DNA from: SIG587 sp045531585
GTDB taxonomy: Bacteria; Bacillota; Clostridia; Oscillospirales; Acutalibacteraceae
Length of the DNA stretch: 64,000 bases
Direction: 5' to 3'
NCBI GenBank assembly: GCA_045531585.1
Contig: JAZSEH010000058.1
Location: 58,932-122,931, forward strand
Shown: positions 56,904-63,811 of the stretch, piece by piece
Layout: every line of letters begins with the position of its first letter
Numbering within the stretch: the first letter of the stretch is position 1
Program-made: the position numbers and the translations under genes
The notes under the pieces: model-generated
What the model saw: the letters and a program-made list of their open reading frames with translations, nothing else
The model's database searches: none
What the model was told of the DNA's origin: nothing

Positions 56904-58082
56904 TTAATCTAAGTTCCTACCGCGTACAATGCTGTCGTTTCCAAACTTTTTTCTTATACTGAAAAGGGAGTCCTCTATAGCCTCAAGCTTTTCATTTTGC
57001 AAATTAGTACCGAACATATCCTGCTGAACTGCGCATAAATTATCGGTAAGGCGGATAGCCCTTATTCCAACCGAGCGTAAGGGCAGCTGCCAATTATAGC
57101 TTTTTTCAAAAAGCTCCATTCCCTTTTTGGCAAGTACCATACTAATGGCGGTGGGGGAGTCAAGCGAGTGGCTGAATTCTTGAACCTTAAGGGTTGTGGT
57201 GCGTGTATGTACTGTGATGCCGTTTGCAAACAGGTTGTGTTCACGAAGCTGACGAGAAATATCCTCTGCAAGCTCTAAAAATATTTTCCAAACCTCATCG
57301 GGTGTGGTAATATCCTGTGGTGTGGTAACGCTTCGACCTATGCTTTTTGGAATATGTACCGCATTATCGGGAGCAACGGGGGAGTTATCCTCACCAAGAG
57401 CATAAATTTTCAGCTCGTGCCCGTTTTTGCCAAGGAGACGCTCCAAGGCACGGTCATCACACAGGGCCAAATCGCCTATTGTAAATACACCGCAGGAATT
57501 AAGGCGGGACACCGTATTTCTGCCCACAAAAAGCAGGTCACCCACCGGCATTTTCCAAACAAGCTCCTTAAAATTTTCTCTGGAAATAACAGTGACCGCA
57601 TCAGGCTTTTTGTAGTCGGAGCCAAGCTTGGCAAAAACCTTATTAAAGCTTACTCCCACCGAAACGGTAATGCCCAGCTCGTTTTTTATATCATTCCTTA
57701 TGCGGTGGGCAATTTCCTCACCGCTTCCGAAAAGAAGCTTGCTTCCCGTAACGTCCAGCCAACACTCGTCAATACCAAAGGGCTCAATAAGGTCGGTATA
57801 GCGGCGGTAAATATCCCGTGCCTTTCTTGAAAACAAGGAATATTTATTATAATCCGGCTTTAAAAGTATAAGGTCGGGACACTTGGCTTGCGCTTCCCAT
57901 ATAGCCTCGGCAGTTTTAACACCGTAGCCTTTGGCTATTTCGTTTTTAGCGAGAACAATACCGTGGCGCTCCTCCTTGCTACCGCATATGGCAACGGGCA
58001 GATTTTTAAGGGTCTGATTTTCAAGTAACGTAACCGAAGCAAAGAAATTATTAAGGTCGCAGTGCAATATTACCCGTTCCAA
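56904..58082 (-). CDS. dinB: DNA polymerase IV (Y family)
   Basis: 392 residues. LHCDLNNFFASVTLLENQTL carries the first catalytic Asp, IDECWLDVTGSKLLFG the second acidic pair (Asp-Glu), followed by the thumb helix-hairpin-helix (VGRNTVSRLNSCGVFTIGDL) and the little-finger domain. A C-terminal beta-clamp binding motif near QQDMFGT is present. Lesion-bypass polymerase. Start is a TTG (58082) after GGGGTGAT. It has its own promoter; no obvious Gram-positive SOS box was seen. Confidence 0.95.
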   Translation of the reverse strand: MERVILHCDLNNFFASVTLLENQTLKNLPVAICGSKEERHGIVLAKNEIAKGYGVKTAEAIWEAQAKCPDLILLKPDYNKYSLFSRKARDIYRRYTDLIEPFGIDECWLDVTGSKLLFGSGEEIAHRIRNDIKNELGITVSVGVSFNKVFAKLGSDYKKPDAVTVISRENFKELVWKMPVGDLLFVGRNTVSRLNSCGVFTIGDLALCDDRALERLLGKNGHELKIYALGEDNSPVAPDNAVHIPKSIGRSVTTPQDITTPDEVWKIFLELAEDISRQLREHNLFANGITVHTRTTTLKVQEFSHSLDSPTAISMVLAKKGMELFEKSYNWQLPLRSVGIRAIRLTDNLCAVQQDMFGTNLQNEKLEAIEDSLFSIRKKFGNDSIVRGRNLD

Positions 58083-58110
58083 AAAATCACCCCTTTTATT
58101 TACTGATTTA

Positions 58111-58139
58111 ATTATACCACTTTTGGGACATTATGTAAA
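58111..58139 (-). promoter_or_regulatory. Promoter of dinB
   Basis: Minus strand TTTACA (58139-58134), 17-base spacer, TATAAT (58116-58111). Confidence 0.78.
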
Positions 58140-58454
58140 TTATAATATAGTAAAAAGCTCAAGTGCTTTTTTATGCAGGCGTGTGGTCTGCCTTATACTG
58201 TAGTTTAAGTTACCGGATATTTTGTTAAGGGTCAATCCGCAAAGATATTTCTGAATAAGTATTTCCCTTAGCAAAGGCTCGTCCAGCAGAGAAATTTCTT
58301 CTTTAATTTTTGAAAGGGTAGCAACGTATTCCTTTTGCTCCTTTAAAATTTCTTCCCGTTTTCCGTAGAGCATAATTTGTCTTTCGGTACGCTTAAGGGC
58401 TGTGGCAACAACTTGGTAATTTTTAAGATATTTCTTTTTCTCTTCTAAACACAT
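58140..58454 (-). CDS. Small sigma-70 region 4-like/phage regulator-type protein
   Basis: 104 residues. N-terminal coiled-coil-like part (KKYLKNYQVVATALKRTERQ), then DEPLLREILIQKYLCGLTLN, and NKISGNLNYSIRQTTRLHKK, which resembles region 4 of ECF sigma factors and the DUF1492/ArpU group of phage late regulators. It could activate or tune transcription in this small island. Preceded by a Zn-ribbon gene (gap of four bases); transcribed leftward toward dinB. Confidence 0.65.
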   Translation of the reverse strand: MCLEEKKKYLKNYQVVATALKRTERQIMLYGKREEILKEQKEYVATLSKIKEEISLLDEPLLREILIQKYLCGLTLNKISGNLNYSIRQTTRLHKKALELFTIL

Positions 58455-58458
58455 TATT

Positions 58459-58821
58459 TTAAACTCCCTTTATTGCAATATATTGTCCGTAGCTTAAATT
58501 TGTTTTGTTCTCCTTATTATATTGATCTATTTCGGCAAGGGTTACGTACATTGGGTCACTTTTTTTAAGGGCTTGTCTCTGCCTTTGTCTGAGCCACATT
58601 TCCTCCCCCGCCTTCCTGCAGGTTTCGTTGCAGTACTCACGGTTTTTCGGTATTTTTCTTCCGCAGCAGCGGCAGTAACCGCTGTAAAGACCTTCAATAT
58701 TAGTACTGCCGCATATGGGGCAAAGCTCGGTTGCTTCACGGTAGGGCAGGGGTGCTCCGTGGGATTCGCTAAATACGTCGGGTGCATCAAAGCGGTTTTT
58801 ACAGCTGTTACATAAAAACAT
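58459..58821 (-). CDS. Zinc-ribbon protein of unknown function
   Basis: About 120 residues. Two treble-clef/ribbon-like Cys sets: CNSCKNRF with CPICGSTN, and CRCCGRKIP with CNETCRK. The C-terminal part is helical and charged (MWLRQRQRQALKKSD, MYVTLAEIDQYNKENK). No catalytic motif. ATG 58821 lies nine bases after GGAG; upstream readings lack such a site. First gene of the leftward operon controlled by the four-operator region. Confidence 0.65.
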   Translation of the reverse strand: MFLCNSCKNRFDAPDVFSESHGAPLPYREATELCPICGSTNIEGLYSGYCRCCGRKIPKNREYCNETCRKAGEEMWLRQRQRQALKKSDPMYVTLAEIDQYNKENKTNLSYGQYIAIKGV

Positions 58822-58843
58822 TTTAATCATCTCCAAAAAGGTA

Positions 58844-58960
58844 TTGACAATTACGGAAAACTGTAATATAATATGCTTGAAATACGGTATTTCGTAATCT
58901 ATCAACTATTTTAATACGAAATTCCGTAATTGTCAATACAATATTACGAAATTCCGTAAT
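58844..58960. promoter_or_regulatory. Four-operator switch with two opposed sigma-A promoters
   Basis: Near-palindromic 18-mers of the type ATTACGAAATTCCGTAAT occur at 58850-58867, 58881-58898, 58913-58930 and 58943-58960. A rightward promoter TTGACA (58844)-17-TATAAT (ends 58872) has operator 1 exactly in its spacer; a leftward promoter TTGACA (58936-58931)-17-TAAAAT (58913-58908) has operator 3 exactly in its spacer. Operator 2 lies between the two start points, so transcripts overlap by about 20 bases. The layout resembles phage immunity switches. Confidence 0.82.
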
Positions 58961-58995
58961 ATTTTGGCAAAAGCAATAAAAGGGGATTTAAGAAT

Positions 58996-59325
58996 ATGGG
59001 TTTATATGAACGCATTGAACAGTTATGCGAAAAAAGGAGCATAACTGTTACCACACTATGCAGGGAATGCTCGGTAGCAAGGGCAAATCTAACCGACCTT
59101 AAAATGGGAAGGCTAAAATCATTATCAGCAGCAACACTTGCAAAAATTGCAGGTTATTTCGGCGTAAGCGTTGAATATCTCTTAGGTAACGAGAACTGTA
59201 TCAGCGAGGAGGACCGTCTTAAAGCGGCACTTTTCGGTGGTGGAGAGGAGGTTACCGATGAAATGTGGAATGAGGTTAAGCGCTACGCCCGTTATGTGAA
59301 GGAGCGGGCCAATGGAAACCAATAA
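58996..59325 (+). CDS. XRE-family repressor (target of the four operators)
   Basis: 109 residues. N-terminal HTH domain (LYERIEQLCEKRSITVTTLC, then NLTDLKMGRLKSLSAATLAK and IAGYFGVSVEYLLGNEN) and an acidic helical C-terminal part (EEVTDEMWNEVKRYARYVKE) for dimerisation or protease recognition. It overlaps the ImmA-type protease gene by 14 bases, a combination known from ImmR/ImmA and DdrO/IrrE-type switches, where the protease cleaves or inactivates the repressor. Probably binds the 58850-58960 operators. Confidence 0.9.
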   Translation: MGLYERIEQLCEKRSITVTTLCRECSVARANLTDLKMGRLKSLSAATLAKIAGYFGVSVEYLLGNENCISEEDRLKAALFGGGEEVTDEMWNEVKRYARYVKERANGNQ

Positions 59326-59710
59326 GCTTTATAATCTGGCAGATAGCAGCGGAGTAACGGTGGATTTTTTTCCTCTGCCTCATAATAAATCGGTGTGTGT
59401 AAACGTGGACGGCAGGGACTTTGTTGCCCTTGACCCTACGGTATTCGGCAGTCAGGAAAGGGTGTGCCTTGCTCACGAGCTGGGACATTGTGCCACCGCG
59501 GGCTTTTACGGTACCCACGCACCTCTTGCCGTGCGTCAGCGGCACGAAAAAAAGGCCTGGGCCTGGGCAATTAAATGCCTTGTTCCTTTAAGCGAGTTAA
59601 AAAAGGCTCAGCAAAGAGGATATACCGATATTGTTCAACTTGCCGAATATTTTACCGTAACACGGGATTTTATGAAGCGCGCAATGGATTTTTATATGCA
59701 AAATCAATGA
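59312..59710 (+). CDS. ImmA/IrrE-family metallopeptidase (anti-repressor protease)
   Basis: 132 residues. HExxH motif in LAHELGHCATAGFYG (about residues 51-65) and the partner acidic segment KKAWAWAIKCLVPLSELKK. Short, lacking extra domains, as in ImmA anti-repressors. Its start overlaps the end of the XRE gene, so the pair is translated together. Its proteolysis of the XRE protein is inferred from arrangement. Confidence 0.88.
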   Translation: METNKLYNLADSSGVTVDFFPLPHNKSVCVNVDGRDFVALDPTVFGSQERVCLAHELGHCATAGFYGTHAPLAVRQRHEKKAWAWAIKCLVPLSELKKAQQRGYTDIVQLAEYFTVTRDFMKRAMDFYMQNQ

Positions 59711-59763
59711 AATAAGGGGTAAAGGATATCGGAAAAGTACATATTAAAACCGTTTTTTCTATC

Positions 59764-59792
59764 TTGAAAAAATAAATACATTATGCTATACT
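59764..59792 (+). promoter_or_regulatory. Promoter of the lipoprotein gene
   Basis: TTGAAA (59764-59769), 17-base spacer, TATACT (59787-59792). Confidence 0.75.
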
Positions 59793-59823
59793 TAATATAC
59801 AAATTCGAAAGAAGGTTTAAAAA

Positions 59824-60309
59824 ATGAAAAAGATTTTTGCTTTATTGCTTGTTTTCGTAATGGTTTTTGCTCTGGCTGCTTGCGGTGGCAACACAGACAC
59901 CTCCTCTAAGGATAACGGTGACATAACCGACGGTTCCTCTGCAGTAGGCGGTGTGGATGACGGCGAGATTAACTTTGACGAGATAGAGGATATTGATACC
60001 TCCTCCGAGGAAGAGAAAAAGCTTGAGCTTAAAGAGGATACAGAGTATGCTGTTGTTGCTCTTACAAAAAAGAATATAACCATTTCCTCTACTGATGATT
60101 TTGCAAACTATACCTGCGCCTACATTGGTGACTGCGATAGTGAAGTATGGGCTAACTACTACGATTTTAAGGAAATAGGTCTTTACAATATGACCAACGA
60201 CCTGCATTCGGGTCTCGGCGGAAACAACTACCAGCTTGGTATCGTTTCCAAGACGGGAGTATCCGCCTATGGTGACTGGGAAATTGTTTGGGAGCTTAAG
60301 GCTGAATAA
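59824..60309 (+). CDS. Secreted lipoprotein of unknown function
   Basis: 161 residues. Signal peptide MKKIFALLLVFVMVFALAAC with lipobox LAAC (Cys 20). A long acidic, Ser/Thr/Asp-rich linker (about residues 22-70) leads to a small C-terminal domain ending GDWEIVWELKAE. The latter resembles no family I can name. It should be anchored to the outer face of the membrane. Own promoter and terminator. Confidence 0.8.
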   Translation: MKKIFALLLVFVMVFALAACGGNTDTSSKDNGDITDGSSAVGGVDDGEINFDEIEDIDTSSEEEKKLELKEDTEYAVVALTKKNITISSTDDFANYTCAYIGDCDSEVWANYYDFKEIGLYNMTNDLHSGLGGNNYQLGIVSKTGVSAYGDWEIVWELKAE

Positions 60310-60321
60310 TTAAAAAAATGA

Positions 60322-60357
60322 ACGCGCGGTAAATTTTTTACCGCGCGTATTTTTTTA
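60322..60357 (+). terminator. Terminator of the lipoprotein gene
   Basis: ACGCGCGGTAAA pairs with TTTACCGCGCGT (3-base loop), followed by A and seven T residues. Confidence 0.93.
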
Positions 60358-60386
60358 TTGACCTGATATAAGTTTTGGAGTAAAAT
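60358..60386 (+). promoter_or_regulatory. Promoter of the 60.4-kb gene
   Basis: TTGACC (60358-60363), 17-base spacer, TAAAAT (60381-60386). Confidence 0.7.
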
Positions 60387-60412
60387 ATAAAAGAAAGGTA
60401 GGTGTAGGTGAT

Positions 60413-61087
60413 ATGCAAAAGCTTTTTGAAGGCAATATTTATGATATGAAGCCCCTTGAAAACGGCCTTGTTTACGTTTACTATAACAGGGATGAAAACG
60501 GTGAGCTTCAGGGCGCTTATAATATGATCTCCTTTGATACGGGGCGTATGTCACCTGTTACCAAAAGCAACTACCTTTTAGCAAAATTCGGTTTAAGGTA
60601 CAGAACCTATAAGAAAAAGGCCAAAAACGTTTTTGAAAGCAAGGTACTCCACCTGCCTGAGGACAGAATTTTTATTCTGGATAGTGACGGGGAGGCCACC
60701 GTCCTTGATATTGACGGCTCTATACTGTGGAACAGCAGTCTGCTATATAAGGATACCTGCCCTACTGATATTGCAATATATAACGATAGCCTTTGGGCCT
60801 GCTTTAAGAAATTTAATTCCCTTATCCGCTTTAATCTTAATACCATGCATGAGGAGCTTCGCATTGGCGGCGGAGAGGAATCACCATTTAAAAGTCCTGT
60901 TCAAATATCCGTCGCACAGGACGGGTTGATAATTTGCAATCAGGGGTCAAACTCCATTATTAAACTTGACCCAACCGATTATTCCCTTACCGAAATGTAT
61001 TCCTTCCGCGAAAGTGTGCACGGCTATTTAAAGGTGCAGGATAAGGAATTTGTGGCACTAAGATCGGGACTGTATTATATATATTAA
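60413..61087 (+). CDS. Conserved-type hypothetical protein with beta-propeller-like repeats
   Basis: 224 residues. Repeated beta-strand units, for example YDMKPLENGLVYVYYN, EDRIFILDSDGEATVLDIDG and DSLWACFKKFNSLIRFNL, suggest a small beta-propeller or WD-like fold; no signal peptide, no enzyme motif. I do not recognise a family. AAAGGTAGGTG site before the ATG. Confidence 0.65.
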   Translation: MQKLFEGNIYDMKPLENGLVYVYYNRDENGELQGAYNMISFDTGRMSPVTKSNYLLAKFGLRYRTYKKKAKNVFESKVLHLPEDRIFILDSDGEATVLDIDGSILWNSSLLYKDTCPTDIAIYNDSLWACFKKFNSLIRFNLNTMHEELRIGGGEESPFKSPVQISVAQDGLIICNQGSNSIIKLDPTDYSLTEMYSFRESVHGYLKVQDKEFVALRSGLYYIY

Positions 61088-61119
61088 AAGCTTCATCGTT
61101 TTTACGATGAAGCTTTTTT
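61087..61119. terminator. Terminator between the 60.4-kb gene and pnuC
   Basis: AAAGCTTCATCG pairs with CGATGAAGCTTT, followed by T residues; usable in both directions. Confidence 0.9.
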
Positions 61120-61120
61120 G

Positions 61121-61807
61121 TTAAATATCCTGTGATTGTGTTTTTTCTATCCTTTTCCAATTTAAAAAGCCGTAAATATCATTGGCAAGGAAAGCAACAA
61201 AGCAGGCCACCATTGGCAGGTAGGATACGTCGGTAATGCTGGCAAGCACCCAAAGTATTATAAGCACCACGTCGTTTGCGGCATAGGCTACGGCGTAATA
61301 GGGACTGCGTAAAAAGGTAAGGGATGAGGCCAAAAAGCTTGTGGTTACCGAAACGGTACTCCAGAAAAGATTTTCGGTGCCAAGGGCCTTTAATATAAAA
61401 TAAAATATTGCGGTGACAATGGCGGTAAGCAGGTAAAGTGCTACCCATTTTTTTGCGTTTAGCTTATTTACCTCTACCTGAGCGGTTTGCTTATAGGGGT
61501 GCCGTATCCAGGAGATTATGGAAAATACCGCAATGGGTGCTGTCATACCCATATAGGTTATAAGCTCACCGTAGTATCTGAAATAAAGGGAGATAATGCC
61601 GTAAAAAACTGCAAAAACAACCGTTAATACCTGCCCCAGCACCTGAGCACGGGCAACAAATATAAGGGCGGTTACCCCCAGAGCTGAGGCTATAAGGGAT
61701 AAAACGTCCTTGTTGGGACTTAAAACAAATGCAATTAAAACCGCCAAAAGGGAAAGGGTCCACAGGCATTTTTCAAAGGTGGTTAGCTCTTTAAAGGGAT
61801 TTTTCAT
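61121..61807 (-). CDS. pnuC: PnuC-family nicotinamide riboside transporter
   Basis: About 228 residues with seven to eight membrane segments. PnuC features: GQVLTVVFAVFYGIISLYFR, YYGELITYMGMTAPIAVFSI, and the C-terminal YAVAYAANDVVLIILWVLAS followed by FLNWKR. It takes up nicotinamide riboside or a related vitamin; PnuC homologues also move thiamine or riboflavin, so the substrate is not certain. The start at 61807 follows a GAGGAAAT site. Upstream leader contains an attenuator. Confidence 0.88.
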   Translation of the reverse strand: MKNPFKELTTFEKCLWTLSLLAVLIAFVLSPNKDVLSLIASALGVTALIFVARAQVLGQVLTVVFAVFYGIISLYFRYYGELITYMGMTAPIAVFSIISWIRHPYKQTAQVEVNKLNAKKWVALYLLTAIVTAIFYFILKALGTENLFWSTVSVTTSFLASSLTFLRSPYYAVAYAANDVVLIILWVLASITDVSYLPMVACFVAFLANDIYGFLNWKRIEKTQSQDI

Positions 61808-61821
61808 AAATATTTCCTCAC

Positions 61822-61908
61822 AAAAAAACATCCGCAACGCACCTTCTAAGACCTAACGATGCGTAACGGATGTATTATTTACATCTTTTCTACCCGGTGG
61901 CAGAACTA
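61822..61908 (-). promoter_or_regulatory. pnuC leader: terminator with overlapping antiterminator (candidate riboswitch)
   Basis: On the minus strand, ACATCCG-TT-ACGCA pairs with TGCGT-TG-CGGATGT (arms 61873-61860 and 61841-61828) and is followed by seven T residues (61828-61822), a terminator before the gene. A second hairpin, GATGTA/TACATC (61885-61869), overlaps the first arm of the terminator and is mutually exclusive with it. Just downstream of the promoter is a short TTCTGCC/GGGTAGAA stem, a candidate sensor of only about 25-30 nt. I could not match it to a known riboswitch. Confidence 0.62.
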
Positions 61909-61914
61909 TATTAT

Positions 61915-61942
61915 ATTATACATTATAAACTGTATTTGTCAA
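61915..61942 (-). promoter_or_regulatory. Promoter of pnuC
   Basis: Minus strand TTGACA (61942-61937), 16-base spacer, TATAAT (61920-61915). It overlaps the last bases of the upstream ATPase gene. Confidence 0.85.
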
Positions 61943-63009
61943 ATTATTTTTTCAAGCAGCTCCCCTGCGTAGCGGCCCAAAGCGTCAAAATCCATAGCCT
62001 TAATATAATATGCCTCAAGGTCGTCGTGTACTGCCTTGGCCTGACCTAAGGTCTCGCAGGCGCTAAGCAGCAGCTCCCGTGCCGCCTTGGCATTAAATCG
62101 CAGCTTTTCGCGGCAGCCTTTAAAGGACTTATCCTCAAAACGGCGGGAGTGTATGCGCCGCTCATCGGTTTTAATATGCATATAACTGTTTTCGGTGCAA
62201 AAGGCAAGGGAAAGGGAGGGAATAATAATGTGGTCAATAATTTTAGAAGGGAAAAATGCGCTGTGCAATGCAATAACCTGATGACCTTTTTTTACTGCAT
62301 CCTCTAAAAGCCGTTCCATAATTTCTGATGCCGCCGCCCCGTATTTATCCGAAATTATTATACGCTTATGGGTGGTTTTTGTAAGGGTGGAGGAATAAAA
62401 TACTATACCCCTCGGTGTTATTCCGCTTAAAAAGCGGTGAGTAATTTTACCCTTGCCCTTTACCCTTGGCAGATAACGGGAGGAAAGGCCGACGGCAAAG
62501 GCGGATATTTTATCTGTGCTCAGGTGTGCCTGCTGTAGGCTCAGATTGTCGCTAAGCAGTTTCCCTGCGGCGGCTATATATCTTGCCGCCCGTGCGTGAA
62601 AAGCCTTATTAAGGGCGGTAAGCTCCATAATTTCCTCGCGCTTTTCCCATAGATACCTGCCGTCCCAAAAGCTTCCGGTATTCACTATCTCCTCACAAAT
62701 GCCCGGGTTGGCAGGCTCCACAACGTGGGGATGGGTGCCGTCAAGAAAAACGGTGCCCTCAGGTAGAATACCAATGCCGTCAAGACTGTCGGGGTCACTG
62801 CTACAGGGAAAAAGCTCTATGTTCTTTTTTGCCTCTGCACATTTTGCCGCAATAAACTTCATCAGCGAAGATTTTCCCGTACCCGGACCACCCTTTATAA
62901 CGTAGGCACGCTGTCCTGCCTTGGCAGAGTAGCTGTCGGCAAAATAGGAAACAAAGCCTTCGCAGGAGTTGGCACCTAAGAAATATTTGGGAAATGAAGA
63001 AAAATCCAT
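61939..63009 (-). CDS. P-loop ATPase of unknown function (PRK06851-like)
   Basis: About 356 residues. A Walker A motif YVIKGGPGTGKSSLMKFIAA is near residue 38 and a second nucleotide-binding-like region is suggested in the C-terminal half. The sequence (FLGANSCEGFVSYFADSYSA, LDGTHPHVVEPANPG, GITPRGIVFYSSTL) matches the Firmicutes PRK06851 type of ATPase whose role is unknown. Start 63009 follows GGAGG; the longer reading to 63036 lacks support. Leftward; pnuC follows with its own promoter. Confidence 0.85.
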   Translation of the reverse strand: MDFSSFPKYFLGANSCEGFVSYFADSYSAKAGQRAYVIKGGPGTGKSSLMKFIAAKCAEAKKNIELFPCSSDPDSLDGIGILPEGTVFLDGTHPHVVEPANPGICEEIVNTGSFWDGRYLWEKREEIMELTALNKAFHARAARYIAAAGKLLSDNLSLQQAHLSTDKISAFAVGLSSRYLPRVKGKGKITHRFLSGITPRGIVFYSSTLTKTTHKRIIISDKYGAAASEIMERLLEDAVKKGHQVIALHSAFFPSKIIDHIIIPSLSLAFCTENSYMHIKTDERRIHSRRFEDKSFKGCREKLRFNAKAARELLLSACETLGQAKAVHDDLEAYYIKAMDFDALGRYAGELLEKII

Positions 63010-63062
63010 AAAAAATCCTCCAAAAGAATAATACATTACATATTATTCCTTATAATTTGGTT

Positions 63063-63091
63063 TTGACACCGTGGGATTTTTGTGGTAAAAT
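63063..63091 (+). promoter_or_regulatory. Promoter of rnpB
   Basis: TTGACA (63063-63068), 17-base spacer, TAAAAT (63086-63091), seven bases before the RNA 5' end. Confidence 0.85.
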
Positions 63092-63097
63092 ACTTGA

Positions 63098-63430
63098 GCA
63101 AGTGGGTTAAACGGCCGCGGATATTTATTATCTGAGGAAAGTCCGAGCTTCGCAGGGCAGGATAGCGGCTAACGGCCGCCGAGGGTGACCTTAGGGAAAG
63201 TGCAACAGAGATATACCGCCTTAGTTTTCTAAGGTAAGGGTGGAAAGGCGAGGTAAGAGCTCACCGGCTTTGCGGGAGACCGTAAAGCCCTGTAAACCCT
63301 ATCCGAAGCAACACTGACTCCGACTATACATCGGCCCGATGTGTCGGGAAAAGTGGCTGGAGCGTGACAGCAATGTTACGCCAAGATAGATGGCCGTTCA
63401 CGACAGAACTCGGCTTACAGACCCACTTGC
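63098..63430 (+). ncRNA. rnpB: RNase P RNA, bacterial type A
   Basis: The ends pair (GCAAGTGGGT with ACCCACTTGC, helix P1). Universally conserved blocks are present in order: GAGGAAAGTCCGAGCTTC (CR-I), AGGGAAAGTGCAACAGAGA, GTAAGAGCTCACCGG, TGTAAACCC, and ATAGATGGCCGTTCACGACA followed by AACTCGGCTTACAG (CR-V). These form the catalytic core. About 333 nt, slightly short for type A but complete. It matures tRNA 5' ends, such as those encoded at 38.2 kb. Confidence 0.97.
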
Positions 63431-63468
63431 ATAAAAATAAGATACGGGTTGTGCCGTTAAAAATAAAA

Positions 63469-63502
63469 AAACCTCTCTGCTGAAATAAGCAGAGAGGTTT
63501 TT
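63469..63502. terminator. Terminator between rnpB and the RHH gene
   Basis: AAACCTCTCTGCT pairs with AGCAGAGAGGTTT (6-base loop), T residues after; also usable by the converging RHH gene. Confidence 0.9.
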
Positions 63503-63503
63503 A

Positions 63504-63704
63504 TCATTTACGAGTAGGTTTTACGTTAGATGCAGGATTTATATTGCCTTCAATAGTACCGTTGGCATCCTCAAAAGCTTTAATATTTTCTCTTATTAAA
63601 ACAAGTACCTGACTATTTACACTTCTGCCTTCGTAATCTGCAATATGTGAGATTTTATTTAGCATTTCTTCCTCAATTCTGATTGAAACACTCTTAATAG
63701 CCAT
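63504..63704 (-). CDS. Ribbon-helix-helix (Arc/CopG-like) repressor
   Basis: 66 residues. KSVSIRIEEEMLNKISHIAD followed by YEGRSVNSQVLVLIRENIKA is a ribbon-helix-helix fold (beta strand, turn, two helices) with the GRSVNSQV helix turn. Divergently transcribed from the second SLOG gene; probably represses both. GAGGTGA site before the ATG. Confidence 0.85.
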   Translation of the reverse strand: MAIKSVSIRIEEEMLNKISHIADYEGRSVNSQVLVLIRENIKAFEDANGTIEGNINPASNVKPTRK

Positions 63705-63721
63705 AAATTCACCTCATAATA

Positions 63722-63792
63722 AATATATTGTGTATTTATTTTAGAAGTATTATGTGTTATAATGGTTAAAATAGATATACTGTATATTCATT
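63722..63792 (+). promoter_or_regulatory. SLOG-2 promoter flanked by two related direct repeats
   Basis: AATATATTGTGTATTTATT (63722-63740) and GATATACTGTATATTCATT (63774-63792) agree at about 15 of 19 positions and bracket TTTATT (63735-63740)-17-TATAAT (63758-63763). The second copy contains the palindrome ATATACTGTATAT. These are probable operators of the divergent RHH protein. Confidence 0.65.
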
Positions 63793-63811
63793 ATTTTTTG
63801 AGGAGAAATTC

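Noticed and set aside
58083..58140. SOS (LexA) box for dinB
   Set aside because: No GAAC-N4-GTTC type site is visible around the promoter at 58111-58139.
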